A DNA stretch of 64,000 bases from Devosia sp. SL43 (lineage in GTDB: Bacteria; Pseudomonadota; Alphaproteobacteria; Rhizobiales; Devosiaceae): contig NZ_CP063401.1 in NCBI RefSeq assembly GCF_021729885.1, positions 2,224,501 through 2,288,500 on the forward strand, read 5' to 3'. This document shows positions 1-8,939 of the stretch, piece by piece; position 1 is the stretch's first letter, and each line of letters begins with the position of its first letter. A model generated the notes under the pieces. That model did no database searches and was not told the origin of the DNA. It saw only the letters and a list, made by a program, of their open reading frames with translations. Both the position numbers and the translations under genes were made by a program.

Positions 1-928
1 GGGCGCCGATCGCCTGCGCGGCAAAGATCGAAGCGGCGATGCCGATCGACATGGCCGGGAATTGCACATAGCTCATCACCTGCCCCAGCGCGCCATAAGC
101 GGCCGTCGCGTCGGACCCGAAGCGGTTGACTAGGCCCACCACCACGATGCCCGCAATGGACGAAATGACCATCTGCAGACCCGCCGGCACGCCCAGCTTG
201 AGGATGAGCCCCAGCAGCTTGAAGTCTGGCCGCAGCATGGCGCCCAGCAACACCGCGTCAGGCGCCAGCGGCATGTTTCGGGCGCGCATATAGATGAACA
301 GGAACACCAGCACCGTCGTGAAGCCGGCAATGACCGCAAAGGCCGCCGCGCTGACGCCCAGTTGTGGCAGGCCGAACCAGCCCAGGATCAGCGCCGGCGT
401 AACCAGCAGGGAAACCACCATCGACATGATCAGCGAGAACAGCGGCGTGATCGTATCGCCAACCCCGCGCAGCACCGAAGTGACGACGAGGAACATGAAG
501 AAGCCCGGCATGCCGATCAGCATGATGCGCGCATAGCCGGTCGAGATTGAGCGAATGTTTTCGGGCGCCCCGAGCACCGTCATGATCTGCTCGGTCCAGA
601 TGCCGCCCACAACCGCAACGATGAGGCCGAGCCCAATCGCGGTGACCAGCGTCGTGCCGGTGACCTGCTTGACCTTGTCAATATTCTTGGCGCCCCAGGC
701 CTGGCCGATCAGAATTGTCGAGCCGGCTGACAACCCGATGATGAAGCTCATCAGAAAGAACATGATGGGGAAGAAGGTGGCGGTCGCCGCCAGTGCCTCG
801 ACGCCGATCAACTGCCCGATATAAATCGAGTTCACGGTGCCCGAGAGCGCCTGCAGGATATTGGACGCCATCAACGGCACGAGAAAGAAAGCGAACCGCT
901 GCCAGAGCGGCCGGGATTGGGGGTTCAT
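1..928 (-). CDS. MATE family efflux transporter, 3' end outside the window
   Basis: Reading leftward from an ATG at 926-928 gives an uninterrupted frame of about 309 codons that runs off the window. The protein starts MNPQSRPLWQRFAFFLVPLM and is almost wholly hydrophobic, with repeated membrane helices. The stretches GTVNSIYIGQLIG and GSTILIGQAWGAKN are typical of the first MatE domain. MATE proteins export drugs, dyes or metabolites across the inner membrane using a Na+ or H+ gradient; the substrate cannot be told here. An AGGAG ribosome-binding site lies about 8 bases before the ATG. A 295-base spacer without a convincing gene separates it from the divergent azlC. Confidence 0.9.
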   Translation of the reverse strand, partial: MNPQSRPLWQRFAFFLVPLMASNILQALSGTVNSIYIGQLIGVEALAATATFFPIMFFLMSFIIGLSAGSTILIGQAWGAKNIDKVKQVTGTTLVTAIGLGLIVAVVGGIWTEQIMTVLGAPENIRSISTGYARIMLIGMPGFFMFLVVTSVLRGVGDTITPLFSLIMSMVVSLLVTPALILGWFGLPQLGVSAAAFAVIAGFTTVLVFLFIYMRARNMPLAPDAVLLGAMLRPDFKLLGLILKLGVPAGLQMVISSIAGIVVVGLVNRFGSDATAAYGALGQVMSYVQFPAMSIGIAASIFAAQAIGA

Positions 929-1223
929 TCGAACACTCCTGAGAACCTCGTCAACAAGCGCGTCACGTCACGGGCCCCTGATGCGACGGCGGTCTGAGCA
1001 AAGTTCAGGCCGTTGCGGGGACCGATTCACACCCCGAAGATGGGGCGCTGGCTGGACGGGCGCTGGAGGCTTGGAAATGACACGGCGGTGTTGATACGCT
1101 CGAGGCTGGGGGTCGTCAATGTGGTGGTCCATCACGCCTGCAAATGCTCGCTATCACCACTTGTCATCGCCCGCATGACGATTTCCCGGTGCGCCTGTCG
1201 CGCGCGCCCGCTACACAATTGGC

Positions 1224-1949
1224 ATGTCCACCACCGCGCCGACCGCTGACAGTTTTGCCGAGCATGTCTTTGCCGGTGCGCGCACCTTCCTGCCGGTCGC
1301 CATTTCCATCGCCGCCTATGGCGTGGTCTGGGGCGTGCTGGCGCGGGGCGCTGGCCTCAGCCTGCTCGAAGTGATGCTGATGAGCGGCATCGTCTTTGCC
1401 GGTTCAGCGCAGTTCGTGGCGCTTGATCTCTGGACCGTGACGCCGTCGAGCCTACCGATTGGACCGCTCGTAGTGGCTGCCCTGATCATCAACCTGCGCT
1501 ACGTGCTGCTGACGGCGACGCTGCGTCCCCTGTTCGGGCCAGACGCTCAGGTCCGCGGCGCGCTGACCATGTTCATGGTTTCCGACGAAACCTGGGCGCT
1601 CACCATCGGCGAAATGGGCAAGGGCAAGCGCGGCACGGTCGGCTTTCTCATCGGCGCCGGTATCGTCGCCTACACGGTCTGGATGGCCAGCACCGTCACC
1701 GGCCACGTGCTGGGCTCGGCCATCGACGACCCGACGAAATACGGCCTCGACTTTGCCTTCACCGCCACCTTCCTGGCCCTGCTGCTGGGCATGTGGAAGG
1801 GCAAGGCCGACCTCGTGCCGTGGATTGTCGGCGCGCTGGCCGCCATCGTCTCGGCGCGGCTGGTGCCCGGCAGCTGGTATATCCTGATCGGTGGTCTGGT
1901 CGGCAGTTTTGCCGGCGCTGTTTTCGACCGACTGCGCCATGACCACTAG
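1224..1949 (+). CDS. azlC: AzlC family branched-chain amino-acid exporter subunit
   Basis: This 241-aa membrane protein is the large subunit of an AzlCD-type exporter for branched-chain amino acids or analogues. An N-terminal segment with FLPVAISIAAYGVVWGVLARGAGLS leads into the family stretch MSGIVFAGSAQFVAL, followed by about six more hydrophobic segments. The length fits the family (about 230-250 aa). It is followed at once by azlD, which starts inside its last codons, so the two are translationally coupled. I chose the ATG at 1224 because the frame begins there and the N-terminus looks complete. The family is clear; the substrate is inferred. Confidence 0.93.
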   Translation: MSTTAPTADSFAEHVFAGARTFLPVAISIAAYGVVWGVLARGAGLSLLEVMLMSGIVFAGSAQFVALDLWTVTPSSLPIGPLVVAALIINLRYVLLTATLRPLFGPDAQVRGALTMFMVSDETWALTIGEMGKGKRGTVGFLIGAGIVAYTVWMASTVTGHVLGSAIDDPTKYGLDFAFTATFLALLLGMWKGKADLVPWIVGALAAIVSARLVPGSWYILIGGLVGSFAGAVFDRLRHDH

Positions 1950-2247
1950 TCCGGAAGCCCTCATCGCCATCCTGGGCATGGCGCTGGTCACCTTCGCGGT
2001 GAAAGCCGGCGGCCTGCTATTGGCCAACCGCCTGCCGCGCGACGGCTTTGCTGCCAGCTGGCTCAAACATATCCCCGGCGCGGTGCTGGCCTCGCTGGTC
2101 GCGCCGGCACTGGTGACGGGCAGCCCCGCCGAAGTCATCGCCGCCATCGCGACCACGCTGGTCTACTTCGTAACCCGCAACCTGTTCGCAGCCATGGCTG
2201 CGGGCGTGATCGTCGTTTACTTCGCCCGGTTGTGGCTTGTCGGCTAA
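1939..2247 (+). CDS. azlD: AzlD family small subunit of amino-acid exporter
   Basis: This 102-aa protein has three or four hydrophobic helices. It starts MTTSPEALIAILGMALVTF and contains KAGGLLLANRLP and the conserved region around LKHIPGAVLASLVAPAL, typical of AzlD. The ATG at 1939 overlaps the end of azlC by 11 bases, the usual layout for this pair. An upstream in-frame start at 1891 would add 16 residues read inside azlC and is less likely. AzlD is the obligate partner of AzlC in the inner membrane. The gene ends 28 bases before tRNA-Leu. Confidence 0.9.
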   Translation: MTTSPEALIAILGMALVTFAVKAGGLLLANRLPRDGFAASWLKHIPGAVLASLVAPALVTGSPAEVIAAIATTLVYFVTRNLFAAMAAGVIVVYFARLWLVG

Positions 2248-2275
2248 CCCGACCTGGGTTAGAGACTTTTCCCGT

Positions 2276-2359
2276 GCCCCTCTGGCGGAATGGTAGACGC
2301 AGAGGACTCAAAATCCTCCGTCGCAAGACGTGCCGGTTCGAGTCCGGCGGGGGGCACCA
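2276..2359 (+). tRNA. tRNA-Leu(CAA)
   Basis: The 84-base sequence folds into a class II tRNA. The acceptor GCCCCTC pairs with GGGGGGC (one T-G pair). The anticodon stem GAGGA/TCCTC encloses the loop CTCAAAA with anticodon CAA at 2309-2311, reading UUG. A long variable arm and a T-arm with GGTTCGAGTCC follow, and CCA is encoded at 2357-2359. The last 16 bases are repeated at 38102-38117, which makes this gene the probable integration site of the island that follows. Confidence 0.95.
2344..2359 (+). other. attL candidate: tRNA 3' end repeated at the island's far end
   Basis: The 16 bases from CCGGC through GGCACCA at the tRNA 3' end occur again, identically, at 38102-38117 next to a tyrosine integrase. 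Many P4-like integrases use tRNA 3' ends as attachment sites and leave such a direct repeat. The repeat is short, and here the integrase lies at the distal copy, so this is a good but unproven boundary. Confidence 0.6.
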
Positions 2360-2752
2360 TATTCCTTTGAATTATCTATTATATTCAATAGGTTGATCGA
2401 ACTTATCGAGGTGCGATCCACCCTTTGAACCACCTATTTTGACCAGCTTTACGGCCATATCGTCAAGGCCTACCGCAAACTGACAACGGATACCGCATGT
2501 TCGAGCGCTTCGGCGATTCGCTATAGTTGTCGCCCGGCTCCGGTCGCGGCAATGTCTCAAATGGGGCCGAAACCGGAATGGCGGCTTTTGGTGCATGTCG
2601 GTCGATACCGGACATTCGTGGCACGGTGGTGCCGATGGCCGATTTGGGGCGGTGGGATCAACCGGCAGTTTTTGGACTGGCAACCTTCAGTGTGCACGAC
2701 TGCCCAAGTATACAGATACGCGCTGACGTTGCCCGTCAGCACTGGGTCGAAC
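2360..2752. other. Gene-poor spacer at island left end
   Basis: The 393 bases hold no convincing gene: possible frames overlap each other on both strands and lack ribosome-binding sites and recognisable protein. The first 60 bases after the tRNA are AT-rich. The stretch around 2600-2620 (CCGGACATTCG) looks like degenerate non-coding filler. Confidence 0.5.
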
Positions 2753-3355
2753 TCAACGCAAAAGGAAGCCGACAAGAAGGGGAGAGGGAGAAGGCGGTGG
2801 TAGGATAATGCGTGCATCAGTTTTGCGCTCATAGTTTTGAACGCGGATTGAGACACCGCATTCAAAAGGCACTCCGACCTGTGCCTGCTCGAAAATGGAT
2901 TCAGTGGAGCGCTCGAGGGTCAATTGTGCGCCGTCCACGGGACCAGATCGCGACAATCCCGCACGCAGGTAGCGAACAAATTCCTCGTTCACCCGAACCA
3001 GCCGCTTCTTTCTATCCAACGCGAATGAGGGTGCCGGCGACAACTGCATTAGCGTAACCAGCGCAAGTGGCGCCGTAATGGGGCGAAGCTCTTTGTTTTC
3101 TGTGAGAAGACGCCTTACTATCTGGCTCCGAATGAGGCGGGCGGCGTTCACGTCACCAGCACCGTCGCTTTCCAACAATTCGCGGGCGACCGCCGCGGGC
3201 TTGCGGTTTGACCGCGAAGCAATATCTTCGATGGCGTCCCAGAAAGCGGCTTCCAGCCTCAGAGCTTGCCGGCCCTTGGACGTTGTGATGGTCCGAAAGA
3301 TCGGTGTCGAAAAGTGCTGATCGTTCCTAGTCTGATCATCGCTCAACGAGTGCAT
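2753..3355 (-). CDS. Ribbon-helix-helix (RHH_4-like) protein with sensor-like C-terminal half
   Basis: This 200-aa protein has two parts. Residues about 20-65 (TITTSKGRQALRLEAAFWDA then IEDIASRSN) match the RHH_4 ribbon-helix-helix pattern, usually DNA-binding. Residues about 105-190, with FALDRKKRLVRVNEEFVRYL, read like a PAS-type sensor fold; this second call is by sequence feel only. The start overlaps the end of the HlyD gene by 20 bases, so it is the last gene of the secretion operon. It could be a dedicated regulator of the adhesin or its exporter, sensing an unknown signal. No c-di-GMP-binding motif is visible. The C-terminus is proline-rich and may be loosely defined. Confidence 0.6.
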   Translation of the reverse strand: MHSLSDDQTRNDQHFSTPIFRTITTSKGRQALRLEAAFWDAIEDIASRSNRKPAAVARELLESDGAGDVNAARLIRSQIVRRLLTENKELRPITAPLALVTLMQLSPAPSFALDRKKRLVRVNEEFVRYLRAGLSRSGPVDGAQLTLERSTESIFEQAQVGVPFECGVSIRVQNYERKTDARIILPPPSPSPLLVGFLLR

Positions 3356-4664
3356 CCTGGAACACTTTGTTGATCGGCTTGAGCAGATATTGGAGGATGG
3401 AGTGTTTGCCAGTTATGATGTCGACAGTGCTGACCATGCCAGGGAGAATGAGCAACTCGTCCCCCCGATAATTTAATGAAGTCTGTTCCGCACGAATGGT
3501 AACAACGTAGTAGGTCTCGCGGGTACTCTCATCGACGATGCTATCTGCTGAGACGTTAGTTACCTCGCCATCTATGCCGCCGTAGACAGAAAAGTCATAA
3601 GCTGAAAACTTGATCCTAGCCTGTTGTCCGCCAATGACGAAAGCAACGTCGGAAGGTTTGAGGCGTGCTTCGACAAGCAGGAAGTCAGATTTCGGCACAA
3701 CATCCAGCAACCGCGCACCACCCTGAACGACGGCGCCGATGGTGTTGACCTCTATTCTGTTTATGGTTCCATCGACGGGGGAGCGAATATCAGTGCGGGC
3801 GACGCGGTCTTGCGCACCCCGGAGCTGCTGCTGTGCGCTGGCCAGTTCGGCTGTCTTTATGGTCAGCTCGGATTGAGCTTCCTGACGAAACTGCAAGTCG
3901 GCTTGCTGCACCTGGAGTTGCGCTTCGGTCAGTGCTGACTGCAATCTTGCAATGCCTTCTACAGCCCCAGATATCTGCCCCTTCATATCTGCGACTTCTG
4001 CCTGCAGAGCGAGTAGATCCGTGCGGGCTGCCAAGCCGCGGGCCGCCATCGGCTCAATCAGAGCCAAGCGTTCCTCCGAGATCGCCAGGCTGCTGCGCAA
4101 GCGCTCCTGATTGATCGAAATCTCATTCAGTTCGCGCTGCCTTTGTTCCACACGTTGGACAAGTACACTTTTGCCACTGGCGAAGGCCATCAGGCTTGTA
4201 CTTAAGAGATTCCGTTCCGCATCGCACACTTGCGGCGCAAGCTCCAAAACGGTTGCAGGGCAAACAAAATCCGCCTCTGTTCCGCCCGAGCTTTCCACAC
4301 GCAAGCGCTCGACCTGGACAAGCAGCGCGGTAACGCGCGCTTCCACTTCACCGGCGCTCGAGGCAGTGTTGGTGTCATCAAGTCTGATGAGCAACTGCCC
4401 AGCCGAAACTTGCTCGCCCGACCGCACCAAAATCTCCGTGACAACACCAACTTCGGCGCTCTGAACAATCTGAGTTTTACCGGAGGGAATGACTTTCCCC
4501 TCGGCCCGGCTGATCTCGTCAACCTCTGCAATGCTGGCCCACAGGAGAAAGGCCACTGAGAAAAGTGCTATGACGACAATCACGACCGCCCAAGATGCAG
4601 GAGGCTTATCTGCCCGCAACTCAAAGCTTTTGCCGGTATCTTTCGGTCGGGGCTGGAAGTTCAA
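3336..4664 (-). CDS. HlyD/LapC-type membrane fusion protein of type I secretion system
   Basis: At 442 aa this is a periplasmic adaptor linking the ABC exporter to the outer-membrane TolC channel. A short cytosolic N-terminus is followed by one membrane helix (about residues 25-45), then EGKVIPSGKTQIVQSAEVG, the first half of the lipoyl domain. A long alpha-helical hairpin rich in Q, E, L and R (about 130-290) follows, then the second lipoyl half (TDIRSPVDGTINRIEVNTIG) and the beta-barrel and membrane-proximal domains. The start overlaps the stop of the ABC gene by 4 bases (ATGA), indicating translational coupling. Family assignment is firm; the LapC role is inferred from the nearby LapG-like protease and giant adhesin. 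Confidence 0.93.
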   Translation of the reverse strand: MNFQPRPKDTGKSFELRADKPPASWAVVIVVIALFSVAFLLWASIAEVDEISRAEGKVIPSGKTQIVQSAEVGVVTEILVRSGEQVSAGQLLIRLDDTNTASSAGEVEARVTALLVQVERLRVESSGGTEADFVCPATVLELAPQVCDAERNLLSTSLMAFASGKSVLVQRVEQRQRELNEISINQERLRSSLAISEERLALIEPMAARGLAARTDLLALQAEVADMKGQISGAVEGIARLQSALTEAQLQVQQADLQFRQEAQSELTIKTAELASAQQQLRGAQDRVARTDIRSPVDGTINRIEVNTIGAVVQGGARLLDVVPKSDFLLVEARLKPSDVAFVIGGQQARIKFSAYDFSVYGGIDGEVTNVSADSIVDESTRETYYVVTIRAEQTSLNYRGDELLILPGMVSTVDIITGKHSILQYLLKPINKVFQDALVER

Positions 4665-6817
4665 GCGCTCTGCCCCCGGGCTCGCAATTGCTCGAGAACC
4701 TTGTCCTTTGGACCATCCGCAATCAGTCGACCATTCTCGATCACCATCAGCCTCTCAACGAGGCTGAGAAGGCTATGGCGATGGGTAGCAATCAACACAG
4801 TTTGCTCAGGCCCAAGACTGTTTTTCAGGTGCTTGATTAGTTGGTTTTCCGTAGCGAGATCCATCGAGCTCGAAGGCTCATCAAGAAACAGTATCTTGGG
4901 TTCCACCAATATGGCGCGCGCCAAAGCAATCGCCTGTCTCTGCCCACCTGACAGAAGTACCCCACGCTCACCGACAGGCATGTCATAACCCAAGGGATGC
5001 TTGGCTACGAAGTCTTCCACCCCCGCCCGCTTAGCGGCCTGCATGAAGCGCTGCTCGCTGGCCCCGGGGTCGCTCAGCACAATGTTGTCACGAACGGTGC
5101 CGCTAAATATCTCTGGATCCTGGACGACCAAGCCCACGGAACGTCGCAAGTCGTCCGGGTGATACTGATCGATATCGATGCCATCGATCGTGATCTGTCC
5201 TTCCCCTGGACGGTAAAAGTTTACCAGCAACCGCCCTATTGTGGTCTTCCCAGAGCCGATCCGGCCAATAATGCCAACCTTCTCGCCTGGTTCGATGGTG
5301 AGCGAGATGCCATCCAGCACGAAGACCTTGCTTCTAGGGTATGCGAAGCGGACCTTGTCGAGCGTTATCCGGCCCTTACGAACAATGCGCTGAACATTGC
5401 TGAACTGGCTGGGACGCTCGTCGTCCAGTGACATGATCTGGTCTACTGTGCGATAGGCTTCCATCGCCGTGCGAGCACGAAGCAAGGTAGCCGCAATCAT
5501 GGCGATAGGAGCGATGAGGCGGTTTGACAACATCATCGCTGCAATGATGGCGCCCATCGTGACCTGGCCGTCGGCGAAGAAATAACTGCCAGCCACAATG
5601 ATACAAATCAGGGAAAGCTGAGAGAGAGTGGCCGTGATGTTGCTCGCGACGGCCTGCAATTGTCTGATCTTGTCCTGGGTACGTGATGACGCGAGGACCG
5701 CGGCTTCCCAACGCCGCAATAGCTGACCTTCGGCCCTGGCAGCCTTGACTGATTGCGCCGCGCTTAGGGCTTCGACAAGTACTGAATTTCGCGCCGATGA
5801 CTCTGCCAATGCCGATTTGACGGCCCGGCCGGACATAGTACCCACGATGAGCGTGACCACGATCGAGATGAACCCAGCGACCAGCGGGAACACCACAAGC
5901 CAGCCAACAAGGGACGCGATAATGTAGGCGAATACGCCCAGAAAGAGCACATCGACAAACATCACAAGAGTGCTTGCGGCGACAAACTCTCTCAGGACTT
6001 CGTACTGACCGACCCTGCTGACGAAAGCCCCCGTCGACTCCGGGCGTTGCGACATTGGCGTATTCAGCACGCGGTCGAAAAGCGCCGACGACAACCGAAA
6101 GTCAATACTTCGTCCCACGAACTCAATGACCGCCGACCGGGCAAGCTTCAGAAGCAGATCAAACAGAGACACACCGAGAACGCCGATGGCCAGAACCCAA
6201 AGCGTAGCCTGGGCTGCGTTTGGTAGCACGCGGTCGTAGACGTTCATTGTGAAAAGGGGGAACGCCAATGCAAACACGTTGATGAACGCGGCCGCCAGCA
6301 GGACGTACCATATGCTGGTCACGTGCCCCGAAGTGACACCCCAAAACCAATGCCCCCGCGAAGCAAAGCGCTTACCCGAGGACTCTTGCACATTGTCGTA
6401 ATTGGGAAAGGCCACAAGCATTGGTCGGCGCTGCCGCGCACCAACCTGCCCGTAGTCGACATGCGTCTCAATCTGCCGAACAGGGTCGTATGCAAGGAAT
6501 TTTCGCCAGCCGGCGCGCCCAAGCAGTACAAGTGGGGACTGCCCGTCCCTGAAGACAAGGGCCGGATAGTCAAACTGCTTCAGCTGCGCGGGACGCGCTT
6601 CGATCTTGCGGACCGAAATGCCGACGCGGGCAAATGCAGGTTCGATTAAATCTGACGTGAGACGACCGTCAACGAGGGGCAGCCCGGCTGTCAACGTCGC
6701 AGGCGAGTCGGACTTTCGCCAAGAACGCGCGAGGAACCGAACACACTCAAGTATCGGATCGATGGCCTGGCCAGAAATGGCATCGCGAGCCTCGGCGGCT
6801 TCAACCATCGTCATCAA
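4661..6817 (-). CDS. lapB: Type I secretion ABC exporter, LapB/HlyB type
   Basis: This 718-aa protein is the inner-membrane ATPase/permease that would drive export of the giant adhesin. Residues 1-150 form a C39-like domain without the canonical catalytic Cys motif of bacteriocin exporters, as in LapB and HlyB. Six membrane helices lie between about 165 and 440. The nucleotide-binding domain has Walker A GRIGSGKTT (518-526), signature LSGGQRQ (622-628), Walker B ILFLDE (642-647) and a switch His in ATHRHS. It lies 66 bases after the TolC-like gene and overlaps the HlyD gene. Full length; all ATPase motifs intact. Confidence 0.94.
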   Translation of the reverse strand: MMTMVEAAEARDAISGQAIDPILECVRFLARSWRKSDSPATLTAGLPLVDGRLTSDLIEPAFARVGISVRKIEARPAQLKQFDYPALVFRDGQSPLVLLGRAGWRKFLAYDPVRQIETHVDYGQVGARQRRPMLVAFPNYDNVQESSGKRFASRGHWFWGVTSGHVTSIWYVLLAAAFINVFALAFPLFTMNVYDRVLPNAAQATLWVLAIGVLGVSLFDLLLKLARSAVIEFVGRSIDFRLSSALFDRVLNTPMSQRPESTGAFVSRVGQYEVLREFVAASTLVMFVDVLFLGVFAYIIASLVGWLVVFPLVAGFISIVVTLIVGTMSGRAVKSALAESSARNSVLVEALSAAQSVKAARAEGQLLRRWEAAVLASSRTQDKIRQLQAVASNITATLSQLSLICIIVAGSYFFADGQVTMGAIIAAMMLSNRLIAPIAMIAATLLRARTAMEAYRTVDQIMSLDDERPSQFSNVQRIVRKGRITLDKVRFAYPRSKVFVLDGISLTIEPGEKVGIIGRIGSGKTTIGRLLVNFYRPGEGQITIDGIDIDQYHPDDLRRSVGLVVQDPEIFSGTVRDNIVLSDPGASEQRFMQAAKRAGVEDFVAKHPLGYDMPVGERGVLLSGGQRQAIALARAILVEPKILFLDEPSSSMDLATENQLIKHLKNSLGPEQTVLIATHRHSLLSLVERLMVIENGRLIADGPKDKVLEQLRARGQSA

Positions 6818-6883
6818 CTACACATGTCCCAGTTACGCCCACTTCTAGGTCGACGTTATACGCCTCCCTATGCCCGCAACCGG

Positions 6884-8290
6884 TTAATATCCCAAAGTTG
6901 GAATGGTCAGCGGCTCTAGTATACGAGGCTCAGATTCCTCCCAGGAAGGCGTATCCGTTGCCGCTCTCGTATCGGCAACCGCGCTGCCGTCTGCCGTGAC
7001 CTGAAGAAATGGCAACAAATCACCACTTGCAGCAAGCACGCGATACTCTGCAAACATTACACTGTAACGCGCCGTTTCTTGTAATATCTGAACATTGATG
7101 CGCGTGTTCTGGGCATCAAGAACGTCAAGCAGTGATCGCTCGCCGATCTTGAATTGATCTCTATAGGACGCCACCAACTCAGCCGATGAGTCTAACTGCT
7201 GCTGATAAACGCTCGACAATTCGGCCTGACTTTTCAGCCTCAACCATGATTCCTGGACAGCCTGTTCGACTTCGCGCGCAGTCTGGTCGAATACCAGCTT
7301 GGCCTCGCTCTCACGACGCATCTCTTCCTGGACAGCAGCCGATTTAATGCCGCCATCGAAGATATTCCAGCGCATAGACAGCCGCAGACTGGCGTCATTG
7401 GTGATGCCGTTCGTGCCAGACAAGTCATAGCCGGTCGCAGCACGTCCCTCGAGTGTTAGCTTCGGCGCTAAGGCTGACTCTGCTTGGTCCACCAAAGCGG
7501 ATGCGGCATCAATATCTGCTCCTGCCGTAAGCATCCGGGGGTTGTTCAAGATTGCCTTGGCAATGGCGATTTCAAGCGAACCCGGTATCGCACCAGCAGC
7601 GCGGGCGGGGGCTGTTACCGTGCCAGGCGTCATCCCTACCAGCATCTTGAACTCGATTTGAGCCGCAGCCAGCTCAACGCCCGTCTCGGTCAGTCGAGCG
7701 CGAGCCGCCGCCAAGCGTTCAATAGACTGGAACCGATCAGCCTCCGTCAGTTGACCGGCCTCGATCGCGGCAGCCACGTCACTCACGATGCCTTGATGGA
7801 AGGTTACGTTCTGGCGGGAAAGCTCAACAATCTGCAGTTGAAGCAAGACTTGGTAGTACACGCGCACAATCTGTAGCGCGATAAATTCGCTCCGCTCCAA
7901 AACGCGATAGGACGCGCTATCAACCCGGGCGGACTGGCGGGCAACTTCCGCATCGCGAAATCCACCATCATACAGATCGAAGGTCGCGATTACCCCAATT
8001 TGGGCTGGGAACAAGGCATCCCCCCCGATCCCGAGCGCCCTGCGCGACGGGCTGTCGAGCACCTGGGTTCCAGCCGACGCTTCAAGGTCAACACGTGGAG
8101 CGTAGAGACCGAGCGCTTGCCGCAATTCGAAAGCAGTAGCGTCGTGATTTTGTACGGCCTGGCCAATATCTGGATTGGATTCGAGCGCAATCTGTACGGC
8201 CTCTTGCAGAGGCATTGCGACAGCGGTCTGCGCCAGCAATATGGCCGCAGTTCCCGACAGCAGAAAGGACCTAATTCTTGGTATTCTCAT
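6884..8290 (-). CDS. TolC/LapE-like outer-membrane efflux channel
   Basis: The 468-aa protein starts at the ATG at 8288-8290 (MRIPRIRSFLLSGTAAILLA), giving a clear signal peptide ending near AQTAVA. A longer frame from 8353 would put 21 extra residues before the signal peptide and is rejected. The mature protein has the twofold repeat of outer-membrane efflux proteins: PLQEAVQIALESNPDIGQA near the N-terminus and a second helical repeat starting around LEIAIAKAILNNPRM. GERSLLDVLDAQNTRINVQ is the typical second-repeat signature. It should form the trimeric outer-membrane exit of the type I system. It follows the small secreted protein gene by 23 bases. Confidence 0.93.
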   Translation of the reverse strand: MRIPRIRSFLLSGTAAILLAQTAVAMPLQEAVQIALESNPDIGQAVQNHDATAFELRQALGLYAPRVDLEASAGTQVLDSPSRRALGIGGDALFPAQIGVIATFDLYDGGFRDAEVARQSARVDSASYRVLERSEFIALQIVRVYYQVLLQLQIVELSRQNVTFHQGIVSDVAAAIEAGQLTEADRFQSIERLAAARARLTETGVELAAAQIEFKMLVGMTPGTVTAPARAAGAIPGSLEIAIAKAILNNPRMLTAGADIDAASALVDQAESALAPKLTLEGRAATGYDLSGTNGITNDASLRLSMRWNIFDGGIKSAAVQEEMRRESEAKLVFDQTAREVEQAVQESWLRLKSQAELSSVYQQQLDSSAELVASYRDQFKIGERSLLDVLDAQNTRINVQILQETARYSVMFAEYRVLAASGDLLPFLQVTADGSAVADTRAATDTPSWEESEPRILEPLTIPTLGY

Positions 8291-8313
8291 TTGCTGTTTC
8301 CTGACGCCAGCGT

Positions 8314-8664
8314 TCAGCGGAAAGCTAAGTAACGCTGGAAAAAGCAGTCGCACTTTTGGACCGTTTCAATATTGAGATTGCCACCTTCGAGGTAGCCCAC
8401 GGCTGCCGAGCACGCCCACCGAGCTTCCATTGCCCACACGAAAGACGGTCGCATTGACGCGAGCACACTAGGCTCGCTCATAGCGCTGATCGCATCGGCC
8501 AGATTGGCACCAACCGTTCGCCGGATTTCTGCAATATCAAGATTTGGTAGCGTCGACTGGCGGTAACTGACACAGGCCGAAGTTCGATACGGCCCCAAGT
8601 CTGCCGCTCCAGACGGCACGACCGAGATCATCGCCGCAGCGACGAACAATAAGCTTCGGTACAC
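8314..8664 (-). CDS. Small secreted protein, function unknown, first gene of the T1SS operon
   Basis: This frame encodes about 116 aa. I start it at the GTG at 8662-8664, because a run of seven G lies at ribosome-binding distance and the product then begins with a signal peptide (YRSLLFVAAAMISVVPSG, cleavage near GAA-D). A TTG at 8691 would add nine residues before the signal. The mature part has four cysteines (one near its start, one in RWACSAAV, two in QKCDCFFQR), suggesting disulfides in the periplasm. It precedes the TolC-like gene by 23 bases on the same strand. I recognise no family. It may help assemble the secretion channel or hold the adhesin, but that is inference. Confidence 0.6.
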   Translation of the reverse strand: MYRSLLFVAAAMISVVPSGAADLGPYRTSACVSYRQSTLPNLDIAEIRRTVGANLADAISAMSEPSVLASMRPSFVWAMEARWACSAAVGYLEGGNLNIETVQKCDCFFQRYLAFR

Positions 8665-8939
8665 AGCAATCCCCCCCAAATTACATTTCAATATATTCTA
8701 GCGAGGAAATTACCGCAATCTTACGCAGACCTAAAATAGTGCTTTCGGCATTATTGATGCCATTCGGACACAAAAGAAATTTCAACGGCACGCCGTACAT
8801 TTTTAGCGGGCAGGCAGCTCGCGCCAGATGGGCCCAAATGCGTAAAATTTTACGGATTTTATAGTTCTGATGTAAACTACATATCTTTCCGAGGCATTTA
8901 TTTGGTATTGGTAATGTCCCTCCAGATCAGGAGGGCGCT
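8665..8939. promoter_or_regulatory. Divergent promoter region between T1SS operon and lapG
   Basis: The 275 bases separate two divergently transcribed units and are more AT-rich than the coding DNA, with AT-rich stretches near 8685-8700 and 8840-8905. Both transcription units must start here, but no clear sigma-70 boxes or operator palindrome stand out. The RHH protein at the end of the operon is a candidate binder. Confidence 0.45.
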
